This document shows positions 1-6,970 of a stretch of 9,944 bases of DNA, piece after piece. The notes below the pieces were generated by a model. The model did not search any database, was not told the DNA's origin, and saw only the letters and a program-made list of their open reading frames with translations. Source of the DNA: a bacterium (GTDB lineage Bacteria > JAMCPX01); contig JAJYLM010000072.1 of assembly GCA_021787655.1 (NCBI GenBank), positions 1 to 9,944 of the forward strand, read 5' to 3'. The first letter of the stretch is position 1. Every line of letters begins with the position of its first letter. The position numbers were made by a program, and so were the translations under genes.

Positions 1-903
1 GAAATGCGGCGCACCGCTGAATTCCATAACATACCGGGGTCCTGCGATAATGTGTATGGTGACATACGCTCCGTGGAAATTGTCCGCATACACCAGCTGC
101 GGTTTTTGGATCTCTGCCTGCCAATAACCCCTGGCATGATAGAAAAGTTCGAGCAGGCCGACGCTGTTATCGACGGTATTTTTTACAACACGGTCACCCG
201 GAGCGATGCCCATTGCATCAATAAGTACGGGGGTGCTGATCTCCGGATCCCCGGTAATGGTAATCTCTTTTATCGATGCAGGCTGGCCCTCTTCGACGTG
301 GACAGAAAGTTCAACGGTATTGTACGAGGTCTGTTCAGAGGTGACCGTGACGCGGGTTGTCATAAATCCTCGGTCGTTGTAGAATTGGAGAACACGATCC
401 TTAACGACGGCGAGGAGTTCGCTGTAAAAATGGGTTTCGGGCTGCAGGGCAACGGAGTGTTCCAACTCTTTCTTCGATGCAGCCTCGACTCCATAAAACA
501 TTATTTTGGACACGTCGATAACGGGTTTACAAATATAGACAAGGCGGATCGTTGTGCCGGACGACGGCTCGACCCCGAGCTGTACGTCCGAGCATTGTCC
601 GGTTGAATACAGAAGGCGTAGGGAATTGTCGGCATCCGACATACTGAAGGGACTCCCCTTCCTGGTCTTAATAAGTTCGCTGATCCCCATCGTCTTCACG
701 CCGGGAGGAAACTGCAGTGTAATGCCGGACACGACCCTGCCGTTGTACTGCGCCATGTCCGTGTCACCATACGCAGGCTGTGCTCCTCCTATGCAGAACA
801 GCACCACCGCAGGCATGACCGCGGCAGCCAAAACGAAATGATGCAGGGTATGCAAACGCAGCCGCCCGTGCCGGAAACCGTTCAGTCCATCCCTCTTCTC
901 CAC
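1..903 (-). CDS. Omp85 (BamA/TamA) family outer-membrane protein, N-terminal POTRA region, partial
   Basis: This reading frame stays open from a GTG at 903 to the window edge (301 codons), so the C-terminal beta-barrel lies outside. The GTG is preferred because GGAG (916-913) sits 9 nt upstream and it gives a full signal peptide: basic residues, a hydrophobic stretch at about 23-41, and a plausible cleavage after A-Y-G at 44-46. The next in-frame ATG (codon 30) would cut that peptide in half. The rest reads as POTRA modules at about 57-126, 129-205 and 209-288, with a fourth beginning near 290. Modules 2 and 3 carry the hydrophobic strand ending in G, helices, and YNDRGF / YHARGYW before the next strand. 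Omp85 proteins insert or translocate proteins at the outer membrane. It lies 26 nt behind tamB, which suggests a TamA-like partner, but E. coli TamA has only three POTRAs and BamA five, so BamA-like identity is possible. The family call is firm; the subfamily is not. Confidence 0.85.
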   Translation of the reverse strand, partial: MEKRDGLNGFRHGRLRLHTLHHFVLAAAVMPAVVLFCIGGAQPAYGDTDMAQYNGRVVSGITLQFPPGVKTMGISELIKTRKGSPFSMSDADNSLRLLYSTGQCSDVQLGVEPSSGTTIRLVYICKPVIDVSKIMFYGVEAASKKELEHSVALQPETHFYSELLAVVKDRVLQFYNDRGFMTTRVTVTSEQTSYNTVELSVHVEEGQPASIKEITITGDPEISTPVLIDAMGIAPGDRVVKNTVDNSVGLLELFYHARGYWQAEIQKPQLVYADNFHGAYVTIHIIAGPRYVMEFSGAPHF

Positions 904-929
904 CGTTTTGTGCTCCAATGCCAGTACCC

Positions 930-3900
930 TCAAAACTCGTATTTGTATTTTAAATCGCCGCCAAAGTTACCGACATTGTTGTTTGAGTTGATCGATTGCT
1001 GGGTCGTGGTATTGTTGTCCCAGCTTCCCAAAAAGTACAATCGTTTGCTCAGCTTGTACTGCCCCTGGAACCGCTGGAGATTGTACCCGCTCAGGTCGTA
1101 GGAGTACAGGATATCGAGATCGCTGGTGATCCTTTTGGTAACGGTAAGGCGTATACTCGACGTCGGGGCACCGATAGGATAATAGGGAGAGATTTGGAGG
1201 TTGTCTATCCAGAATATCTTTCTGAATTTGTTCAGGCTTTCATTCCCGACCATCTCCGAAAAAATGTCCTTGGCAAGCTTGCTCCCGACCGCAGTACCGA
1301 CTTCGTAGGCTGCAGCGGAACTGATGCCGCTCTTCATGAGATCGGACGGGGTAACCCCGTAGGTCAGCAGGCTGATGATGTCCATTTCGTCGAGACTCGG
1401 AGGATATGACGTAAGACTGACGTTCAACTTGTCCAGTTTTCCGGCAATGGTCAGATAGATATTGTACTCGCTGTACTCGTTGTTGACCATAAAGTCCTGT
1501 GTCGTCGAAGCCCTGAGGTCGACAAACGGGTTTCCCGGATGCTCGCGGGTATAGGTGACCACGGCATTATCGATGGAAAACACAGTGGAGCGGTAGTAGA
1601 GCTTGCCGCCGTTGCCCGAGATATTGCCGATGATCTCAGGGCGTTCGACAGTACCTTCGACGCGAAGTTGTGCGCTCAGGACGCTGTTCAGAATATTATT
1701 GTCGATCACAATGGACTTATCTGCCTCGACCCGGATGTTCAGCGGCAGGGCTGTCCCCGTGCCCTGCTCGAGGTTCTGCGGTACATATTTCCGGCGCTGG
1801 AATTTCAGCATTTCGTCTTCCCAGTTAATATAGTCCGTGTAGGTTGCATTGATGATCCTGACATCGCCTTCTATGGAGGGCCGGGGGTACAACCCCTTGA
1901 GACCGAGCGTGCCGTCCATCTGCAGGGGAACAGTATCCCGGTAAACGAAGTTGACGCCCTTGAAATTGACGTTCAGATCAAAGATTCGCGGCGTGATCCC
2001 TGACATGATGATTCTTCCGCTGCCGGACAACGTCCCGCCGTTGACAAGACCGCTGATGTCCTTGATAACGATATTCTTATTCGCCATCAGAACACCGATG
2101 TTCATACCGGTGAACGATACCGGCTCATCGGCCATGACGGCGTCCCCGTTGAGTTCTGCAGTGCCGTTCATCATAACGTTCCCCTGCACACCTTCGATCC
2201 GCGTATCGATCTTCAGCCTGCCGCTCGCACCGGCCAGGACACTGGTAAACAGAGGCACATAGCTCAGGTCGACATCGGCGTGGATCAGCGTATCGGCAGA
2301 ACCGTTCAGATTGAAGAACCCGCTGATGTCCAGTGCGCTTTTTTTGCCGCGCAGGGAGAATTCCCGGAAGGATATGGTATTGTTCGCCAGGTCCACGAAG
2401 ACCGGCTTGCCGCTCCTGAATGACGCAAAACGGTTTCCGAACGATGCGGAGTCGAGGTACAGGTATCCGACGAGGGAAGCCGGCACTGCGTCGAGCCTGC
2501 CGGTCATCCACAGGGTGCCGCTCACATCAGACGTCATGCTGATACCGGATACGGCTGATATGACCGGGCGTGCGTCGAATCCGGTGAACTGCGTACGGAG
2601 CGTGAACGGATATCCGTTCCTGACCCCCAATGAAGCCCGGAGGCCCAGCGAATGGTCAAACATGTCCGCATCCGTGGAGAACGTATCGTCCGTAAAACCG
2701 ACCGAGGCCGAACAATCGGGGATCCGTGCCTTATTATACACGAGATCCGACAGGTGCACCCGCATGCTGCCCGAGGGTCGCTGCACCGTTCCGCCCAAAC
2801 TGCCGTTGAAAGACGCGATGCCCTGCAGGCCGGGGATGAGCCGCGTCAAGGCGTCCATCTCATCGATGTGAAAACCACGCGTTTCGAAGGTCAACCCCAG
2901 ATCACCATCTTCAGCAATGTATCCCCCGATGGCGAGGGTATCGTCCCCTTTCTTCAGGAGTGCGCTGTCGAAATGAAACCTGCCGTGTTCCATGGTCATG
3001 TGCACCGTACCACTGTCGAATGACTGGAAGTATGCGTCCGGCCTGATGAGTGTGAGATCCGCGCTTCCGTTCATACGTCCAGCAGGCCCGTCGATACGCA
3101 CCGTGCCGCTGATCGATCCGCCTGCAGTAAACGGATCCCCGATGGTGTCTGCTATGTCCTTCAGCGCAACGGGCTGCAGTTTTGCCTCCATCTGCAGTCC
3201 AATGTCCTGTGTAAAATGGATGCCGCCGTCGACGTCAACCTGCGACTCTCTGTGAACCGCGTGGATGGATTCCAGGGCAAGAACATTATTGTAAAAGGTA
3301 ATACCGCCGGTGACCGTACCCAGAGGGATGTGTTCCATACTGAAATCATGGAATGCGACATCGCCGTGAATGGTGATGTCCGTAAAAGGCCCTGCAATAT
3401 AGCCCCGGGCGCTTCCTTTCCCGGTATACGGTATGAAGGCTATAGGACTTACATCCTGCATGTCCAGGTCATGCGAATCGAAGGTCAGGAACATAGCTCC
3501 GGTAAAGTACAGCGCCGTATAGTTATGCAGCAGCGAACGCGCGGTCTGCACCGTCGTATTCGTGATATAGGCACACTGGTTGGTGAGGATGAGATTGGAC
3601 TGGATGTTCACGGGCTTGACGACCATGATGGTGTTCTTCTTTGTGCTGTTGAAATCATTGTCGTACACGGAAAACCGGAGGAACTGTACACCGACATTTC
3701 CTGCGAAATACACGGGATTGAACCTGCCCTTGACCTCAACGTGCCCGGTAATGCCGGCATCCACATACGTGTGGGGGACGGTCAGGTCGGACAGCAGCTG
3801 GCCGAAGCTCACGTGGTCGAGGTCCAGGGAGAACGAAGCCGGCAGTGAGTCGTCTGAAAAATCCACGTTCCCGGTTGCCTTCACGGTTCCGCCGGCGACC

Positions 3901-4886
3901 GTGATGTCCGCTTTTTTGATCAACAGCTTCCGGGACTTGTAGACATAGGAAACCGTCCCCGTCCCTCCCCTGACGCCGCTGATCTCCAGGTCACGGAAAC
4001 CGACAATGCCAAACGACGACGGGTTCAGGATACTGCCGGTGACGCTCCCGTCGAAGGTATAACTGCCGCCGACCGCAGGGAGCGCTACCGGCAGGGTCTT
4101 GAGAAAGGCATTGAATTGCTGGACAGTCTTCACCGATGCCTTGACGTTCACCCTGACATACGGGTTCTGATAATCGACGATTTTCCCGCTCAGGTCGAGA
4201 TGCACGGCGTCCGAAGCAACCCGTAGGCTGTTGACGGTGATGTCCCGGCCTTTCATGGCCCCGCTGAACTGGCAGTCATTGAGAGCGACGGTGCTGCCCT
4301 GCCGTGACAGGGCGAGTCCCTTGATATCGACAAGCCCGCTGACGCTGTCCCTGCCCGGCTCGGGGTACAAGCTCAGGGAAACGTCGCGTGCCTGAGCAGC
4401 GGTATCGCTGTCCGGCATGCTGATAGAAAGCGCGGTCCTGCTGACAACGATGTGTTTGATGGTCACCGGGAGTCCGGCAGCAAGGGTGCTTATATCGAAC
4501 GACGGTACAGTGCCGTGCATCTTTCCCGGAAGCTTCTGCCGCAGTACGAGTGCTATATGAGCATCTTCGATGGCGACTGTCTTGAGCTGGGGCTTGTCCT
4601 TCAGGATGCTCGGCGGTTCGAATACCACCGTGAGTTTTCCGATATCGGCATGGTACGCCGCATCCCCCTTCACAACAAGTGAAGACACCGTGACGCTGGA
4701 TGACAGGATCGAAACGGTGATACTGCCGATCGTAACAGGAATGCCCGTTTTATCAGTAATAAATTTTTCGATCCTGCCCTTGAACATGTTCTCCACAATA
4801 TTGGTCCTCAGGATCAGGACAACGGCAAGGACGAGAAACAGTATCACGCTGTAAAATATATACGCTTTAGTCTTTCTTTTTTTCAT
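930..4886 (-). CDS. tamB: TamB-family inner-membrane-anchored translocation/assembly protein (DUF490)
   Basis: The product is 1318 residues, close to E. coli TamB (about 1260). It starts with a lysine-rich N-terminus and a single membrane anchor at about 8-26, and the remainder is an AsmA/TamB-like run of short amphipathic beta strands, expected to form a long periplasm-spanning hydrophobic groove. The C-terminal TamB domain is recognised by S-Y-P-P-S at 1160-1164 followed by LDEMDIISLLTYG (1165-1177), then by alternating aromatic strands. The protein ends in K-Y-K-Y-E-F, resembling an outer-membrane beta-signal with a terminal Phe. TamB proteins act with an Omp85 barrel in outer-membrane protein assembly and are also implicated in phospholipid transport to the outer membrane. 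The downstream Omp85 gene fits that partnership. The ATG at 4886 lies inside yacG, overlapping its end by 20 nt, and has no strong ribosome binding site, so translation is probably coupled to yacG. Confidence 0.93.
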   Translation of the reverse strand: MKKRKTKAYIFYSVILFLVLAVVLILRTNIVENMFKGRIEKFITDKTGIPVTIGSITVSILSSSVTVSSLVVKGDAAYHADIGKLTVVFEPPSILKDKPQLKTVAIEDAHIALVLRQKLPGKMHGTVPSFDISTLAAGLPVTIKHIVVSRTALSISMPDSDTAAQARDVSLSLYPEPGRDSVSGLVDIKGLALSRQGSTVALNDCQFSGAMKGRDITVNSLRVASDAVHLDLSGKIVDYQNPYVRVNVKASVKTVQQFNAFLKTLPVALPAVGGSYTFDGSVTGSILNPSSFGIVGFRDLEISGVRGGTGTVSYVYKSRKLLIKKADITVAGGTVKATGNVDFSDDSLPASFSLDLDHVSFGQLLSDLTVPHTYVDAGITGHVEVKGRFNPVYFAGNVGVQFLRFSVYDNDFNSTKKNTIMVVKPVNIQSNLILTNQCAYITNTTVQTARSLLHNYTALYFTGAMFLTFDSHDLDMQDVSPIAFIPYTGKGSARGYIAGPFTDITIHGDVAFHDFSMEHIPLGTVTGGITFYNNVLALESIHAVHRESQVDVDGGIHFTQDIGLQMEAKLQPVALKDIADTIGDPFTAGGSISGTVRIDGPAGRMNGSADLTLIRPDAYFQSFDSGTVHMTMEHGRFHFDSALLKKGDDTLAIGGYIAEDGDLGLTFETRGFHIDEMDALTRLIPGLQGIASFNGSLGGTVQRPSGSMRVHLSDLVYNKARIPDCSASVGFTDDTFSTDADMFDHSLGLRASLGVRNGYPFTLRTQFTGFDARPVISAVSGISMTSDVSGTLWMTGRLDAVPASLVGYLYLDSASFGNRFASFRSGKPVFVDLANNTISFREFSLRGKKSALDISGFFNLNGSADTLIHADVDLSYVPLFTSVLAGASGRLKIDTRIEGVQGNVMMNGTAELNGDAVMADEPVSFTGMNIGVLMANKNIVIKDISGLVNGGTLSGSGRIIMSGITPRIFDLNVNFKGVNFVYRDTVPLQMDGTLGLKGLYPRPSIEGDVRIINATYTDYINWEDEMLKFQRRKYVPQNLEQGTGTALPLNIRVEADKSIVIDNNILNSVLSAQLRVEGTVERPEIIGNISGNGGKLYYRSTVFSIDNAVVTYTREHPGNPFVDLRASTTQDFMVNNEYSEYNIYLTIAGKLDKLNVSLTSYPPSLDEMDIISLLTYGVTPSDLMKSGISSAAAYEVGTAVGSKLAKDIFSEMVGNESLNKFRKIFWIDNLQISPYYPIGAPTSSIRLTVTKRITSDLDILYSYDLSGYNLQRFQGQYKLSKRLYFLGSWDNNTTTQQSINSNNNVGNFGGDLKYKYEF

Positions 4887-5040
4887 CGGCCGTTTTTACC
4901 GTATCCGGCTTTTCCCCTTCCATACGGTATTCCTCCCCCAGCCACTTGCCCAAGTCTATCATCTTACAGCGGTACGAGCAAAACGGCCGGTAAGGATTAT
5001 TCTCCCATGGTATCTCTTTTTTACATACAGGACATTTCAT
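4867..5040 (-). CDS. yacG: YacG-type zinc-finger protein (DNA gyrase inhibitor family)
   Basis: This is a 57-residue product. It begins MKCPVCKKEIPW and carries the second half of the zinc site as C-S-Y-R-C followed by K-M-I-D-L-G-K-W and an E-E-Y segment. The four zinc ligands are C3, C6, C21 and C25, in the order and with the flanking residues typical of YacG (E. coli YacG is 65 aa with C-P-x-C, R-P-F-C-S-x-R-C and I-D-L-G-x-W). The tail after residue 40 is charged and probably flexible, ending in D-E-K-K-K-D. E. coli YacG binds GyrB and inhibits gyrase; that role is known for the family and only inferred here. A second ATG 6 nt upstream (5046) would add Met-Asn, and neither start has a clear Shine-Dalgarno sequence. 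The last 20 nt overlap the start of tamB in another frame. Confidence 0.92.
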   Translation of the reverse strand: MKCPVCKKEIPWENNPYRPFCSYRCKMIDLGKWLGEEYRMEGEKPDTVKTADEKKKD

Positions 5041-5044
5041 GTTC

Positions 5045-5059
5045 ATAGAATCATTCTAT
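5045..5059. repeat. 15-bp perfect palindrome at the yacG start
   Basis: ATAGAAT and ATTCTAT flank a single central base, forming a perfect 7-bp inverted repeat. It covers the upstream yacG ATG (5046) and part of the proposed -10 box. The symmetry fits either a dimeric repressor site or a small hairpin at the start codon. It is AT-rich and could be chance; no second copy was seen in the window. Confidence 0.35.
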
Positions 5060-5083
5060 ACCAGTAAACCGGAAAGTTTTAAA
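5055..5083 (-). promoter_or_regulatory. Possible promoter for the yacG-tamB-Omp85 operon
   Basis: Read on the minus strand, TTTAAA (5083-5078) and TATAGA (5060-5055) are separated by 17 bp. Each matches the sigma-70 hexamer consensus at about four of six positions. Initiation would fall within a few bases of the two candidate yacG ATGs, giving a leaderless or very short leader mRNA. The alternative is read-through from the response regulator gene ending 77 nt upstream. The match is modest. Confidence 0.3.
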
Positions 5084-5117
5084 GAAAAGGCACCGCCCCG
5101 GCAAAAGACCGGCCGTG

Positions 5118-5756
5118 TTAATCGATCAATCTCTGGCGGAGTGCTATGGCAACCGCCTCAGTTTTGTCCGAAGCACCCAGTTTTTCGTACACCTTCTTCA
5201 GGTGCCGTTTCACGGTCTCCTCGCTGATGGAAAAGGCGGTTGCAATCTCCTTGTAGCGTTTTCCGTCGGAGAGCATGGACAGGATACCGAGTTCGGTGTT
5301 CGTCAGCACCTTGCTTTTTTCTATCTGCATGTCGAGTGCGATCTTCTTGAGGACCGGCAGGGTCACTGCGGACTGGAGAAATCCGTTGCCGCGGTACACG
5401 GACCGGACCGCGTGGACCAGTTCGTCGGCGCTCACGTCCTTCAACAGGTATCCTTTTGCGCCGGCATGGATGGATTCAAAGACGTAGTTCGGGTTGTCGT
5501 ACATGGAGAGAATGATCACGTGGCACGCCCTGTAATCTTTCATGATCTTCGGAATGAGCGCTATACCTCCCACGTGTTTCATCTTGATATCGAGGAGAAT
5601 GACATCGACCTTGATCTTGCCGAGGATACCCATCACTTCGTTGCCGTCCGTTGCTTCGGCGACCACCTTCATATCGTTCTGATTATTGATTATATATTTT
5701 ATGCCTTCCCGAACAACCTTGTGATCGTCGACCAGCATGACCGAAATAGTGTCCAT
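5118..5756 (-). CDS. NarL/FixJ-family two-component response regulator (REC + LuxR HTH)
   Basis: The product is 212 residues, the normal length for this family. The receiver domain covers about 3-120, with the acidic pair D10-D11, the phospho-accepting aspartate D56 (V-I-L-L-D), the switch serine S84 in I-I-L-S-M, and the conserved lysine K106 in G-Y-L-L-K-D. The LuxR-type DNA-binding domain covers about 149-212, starting L-T-N-T-E, with K-E-I-A at 169-172 and recognition helix S-E-E-T-V-K-R-H-L-K at 178-187. All residues needed for phosphorylation-controlled DNA binding are present. No histidine kinase is encoded next to it in this window, so its input and targets are unknown. It is divergent from the dehydrogenase-acyltransferase pair and lies 77 nt ahead of yacG on the same strand. 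The ATG at 5756 gives the canonical N-terminus but has no Shine-Dalgarno sequence; see the promoter at 5763-5791. Confidence 0.93.
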   Translation of the reverse strand: MDTISVMLVDDHKVVREGIKYIINNQNDMKVVAEATDGNEVMGILGKIKVDVILLDIKMKHVGGIALIPKIMKDYRACHVIILSMYDNPNYVFESIHAGAKGYLLKDVSADELVHAVRSVYRGNGFLQSAVTLPVLKKIALDMQIEKSKVLTNTELGILSMLSDGKRYKEIATAFSISEETVKRHLKKVYEKLGASDKTEAVAIALRQRLID

Positions 5757-5762
5757 GCCCGG

Positions 5763-5791
5763 AGTATAATAAAAAATTCAATTTTTTTCAA
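5763..5791 (-). promoter_or_regulatory. Sigma-70-like promoter of the response regulator gene, predicting a leaderless mRNA
   Basis: On the minus strand TTGAAA (5791-5786) and TATACT (5768-5763) are spaced by exactly 17 bp of A/T-rich DNA; each hexamer matches consensus at five of six positions. The ATG begins only 6 nt after the -10 box, where initiation is expected, so the transcript should start at or within a base or two of the start codon. This agrees with the lack of a ribosome binding site. Confidence 0.55.
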
Positions 5792-5815
5792 ACACAGCCG
5801 GTACAGGGGGCAAAC

Positions 5816-5845
5816 TTGACAGAAAGTGCAAAAGTCGCTTAAAGT
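5816..5845 (+). promoter_or_regulatory. Possible promoter of the dehydrogenase-acyltransferase pair
   Basis: A perfect TTGACA (5816-5821) is followed after 18 bp by TAAAGT (5840-5845), four of six matches to the -10 consensus. Initiation near 5852 would leave a leader of about 90 nt before the ATG at 5941. Its -35 box lies only 24 bp from the -35 box of the opposing promoter, so a regulator bound here could act on both. The -10 box is weak. Confidence 0.4.
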
Positions 5846-5940
5846 GAACCCACACCGTTGATACCAGTCAGCATGAAGGGAGCCGGTTTTCAGGCGGGGC
5901 AGAACCAGGACAGACCGGAAAGGGGGAGCGGCGGTATCCT

Positions 5941-6951
5941 ATGGGAAACAAGAAAAAGAATAACGTAAAAGACAAACCAAACGTAAAACGTATTGCCATT
6001 ACCGGGGTGAACAGCTTTATCGGTTCAAACCTGATACGGAGGATTGCGAACGACCCCCGCTATCAAATCATAGCGATCGACACGAGGAAGCCGGATTTTC
6101 TTGAAAAAAATATAAAGTTTTTCAAGGTCGATCTGACGGAGCCCATGATCGATGCGGCTATCGCCGGGATCTTCAAGTCCGAAGGCATCGAGGAGGTCGT
6201 CCATCTTGCGTTCCTGTCGAGTCCGATCAAAGATACCACCATCTCCCATGAACTCGAGGTCATCGGCACGCTCAACGTCCTGCACGCTTCCACCGCGGTG
6301 AAGGTCAAAAAGTTTGTCATCCGGTCGACGTCGATGGTGTACGGTGCCAATGCCACGAACCCCAACTTCCTGACCGAAGAGCATCCCCTGATGGCCGACC
6401 CGCGCATGGCGTACCTCAGGGACAAGATCGAGGTCGAGCACCTGGTGCGCCGGTTCAGGGACAAGAATCCGCAGGCAGTCGTGACTGTTCTTCGGCCGTG
6501 CGCAATCATGGGCCCGACCGTAAAAAACTTTCTGACGTCATACTTCGCCAGTCCTCTGATACTGACCATCCTCGGCTTCGATCCGCTGTTCCAGTTCGTC
6601 CACGAAGAGGACGTCATCGATGTCTTCCGGGTGGCGATCGAGGACAATTATCACGGAATATTCAATATTGTGGGAAGGGGGATCCTGCCGTTCAGCACGG
6701 TCCTGAAACTTGCCGGCAAGGTCGGTGTTCCTATCCCCTACCCTATCGCCTACTCCATGGTCAGCATGCTGTGGTCGGCGAATCTGTCGCCGGTACCACC
6801 GACCTTTCTTAATTTCCTGAAATACACCTGGCTCGCAGACGGGGCAAAGGCAAAGAAGATCATGAAGTTCGAATCCCGCTACACCATTAAGGACACACTG
6901 GAAAGCTTTATGGGAAGCCAGCGGCTGCGGGAATTAAGACTGGTTGAGTGA
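5941..6951 (+). CDS. NAD(P)-dependent epimerase/dehydratase, extended SDR family
   Basis: The product is 336 residues, a Rossmann-fold enzyme of the extended short-chain dehydrogenase type. After a lysine/asparagine-rich 16-residue leader it shows the dinucleotide motif T-G-V-N-S-F-I-G (21-28), an acidic residue ending beta-2 (D47), H-L-A (88-90), the catalytic-strand segment S-T-S-M-V-Y-G (129-135), and the active-site pair Y158-x3-K162. F-V-H-E-E-D-V (219-225) is the usual substrate-domain landmark. D47 favours NAD over NADP. Relatives act on nucleotide sugars, steroid-like or lipid intermediates, and the substrate cannot be read from sequence. AGGGGGAG (5921-5928) is the likely ribosome binding site, 12 nt ahead of the ATG, slightly far. 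It is followed after 19 nt by an acyltransferase gene, which suggests a lipid-related role. A similar dehydrogenase/acyltransferase adjacency exists in mycobacteria (Rv0501-Rv0502), as I recall. Confidence 0.9.
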   Translation: MGNKKKNNVKDKPNVKRIAITGVNSFIGSNLIRRIANDPRYQIIAIDTRKPDFLEKNIKFFKVDLTEPMIDAAIAGIFKSEGIEEVVHLAFLSSPIKDTTISHELEVIGTLNVLHASTAVKVKKFVIRSTSMVYGANATNPNFLTEEHPLMADPRMAYLRDKIEVEHLVRRFRDKNPQAVVTVLRPCAIMGPTVKNFLTSYFASPLILTILGFDPLFQFVHEEDVIDVFRVAIEDNYHGIFNIVGRGILPFSTVLKLAGKVGVPIPYPIAYSMVSMLWSANLSPVPPTFLNFLKYTWLADGAKAKKIMKFESRYTIKDTLESFMGSQRLRELRLVE

Positions 6952-6970
6952 AGAACGAGGGAGGGAGCGT

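Noticed and set aside
1539..2003. Plus-strand open frames of 76-210 codons across the tamB region
   Set aside because: They are antisense shadows of the long tamB gene, lack ribosome binding sites and recognisable domains, and overlap one another.
5084..5116. Possible intrinsic terminator after the response regulator gene
   Set aside because: Minus-strand CCGG-loop-CCGG with a following T-rich run gives only a 4-bp clean stem; the outer part does not pair well enough to call.
5873..5971. A short upstream frame overlapping the dehydrogenase start, possible leader peptide
   Set aside because: It is out of frame with the gene, has no convincing ribosome binding site, and there is no attenuator-like codon run or hairpin.
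6944..6970. TTG at 6944 as the acyltransferase start
   Set aside because: It overlaps the dehydrogenase stop, while the ATG at 6971 has a strong GAGGGAGG signal at good spacing.
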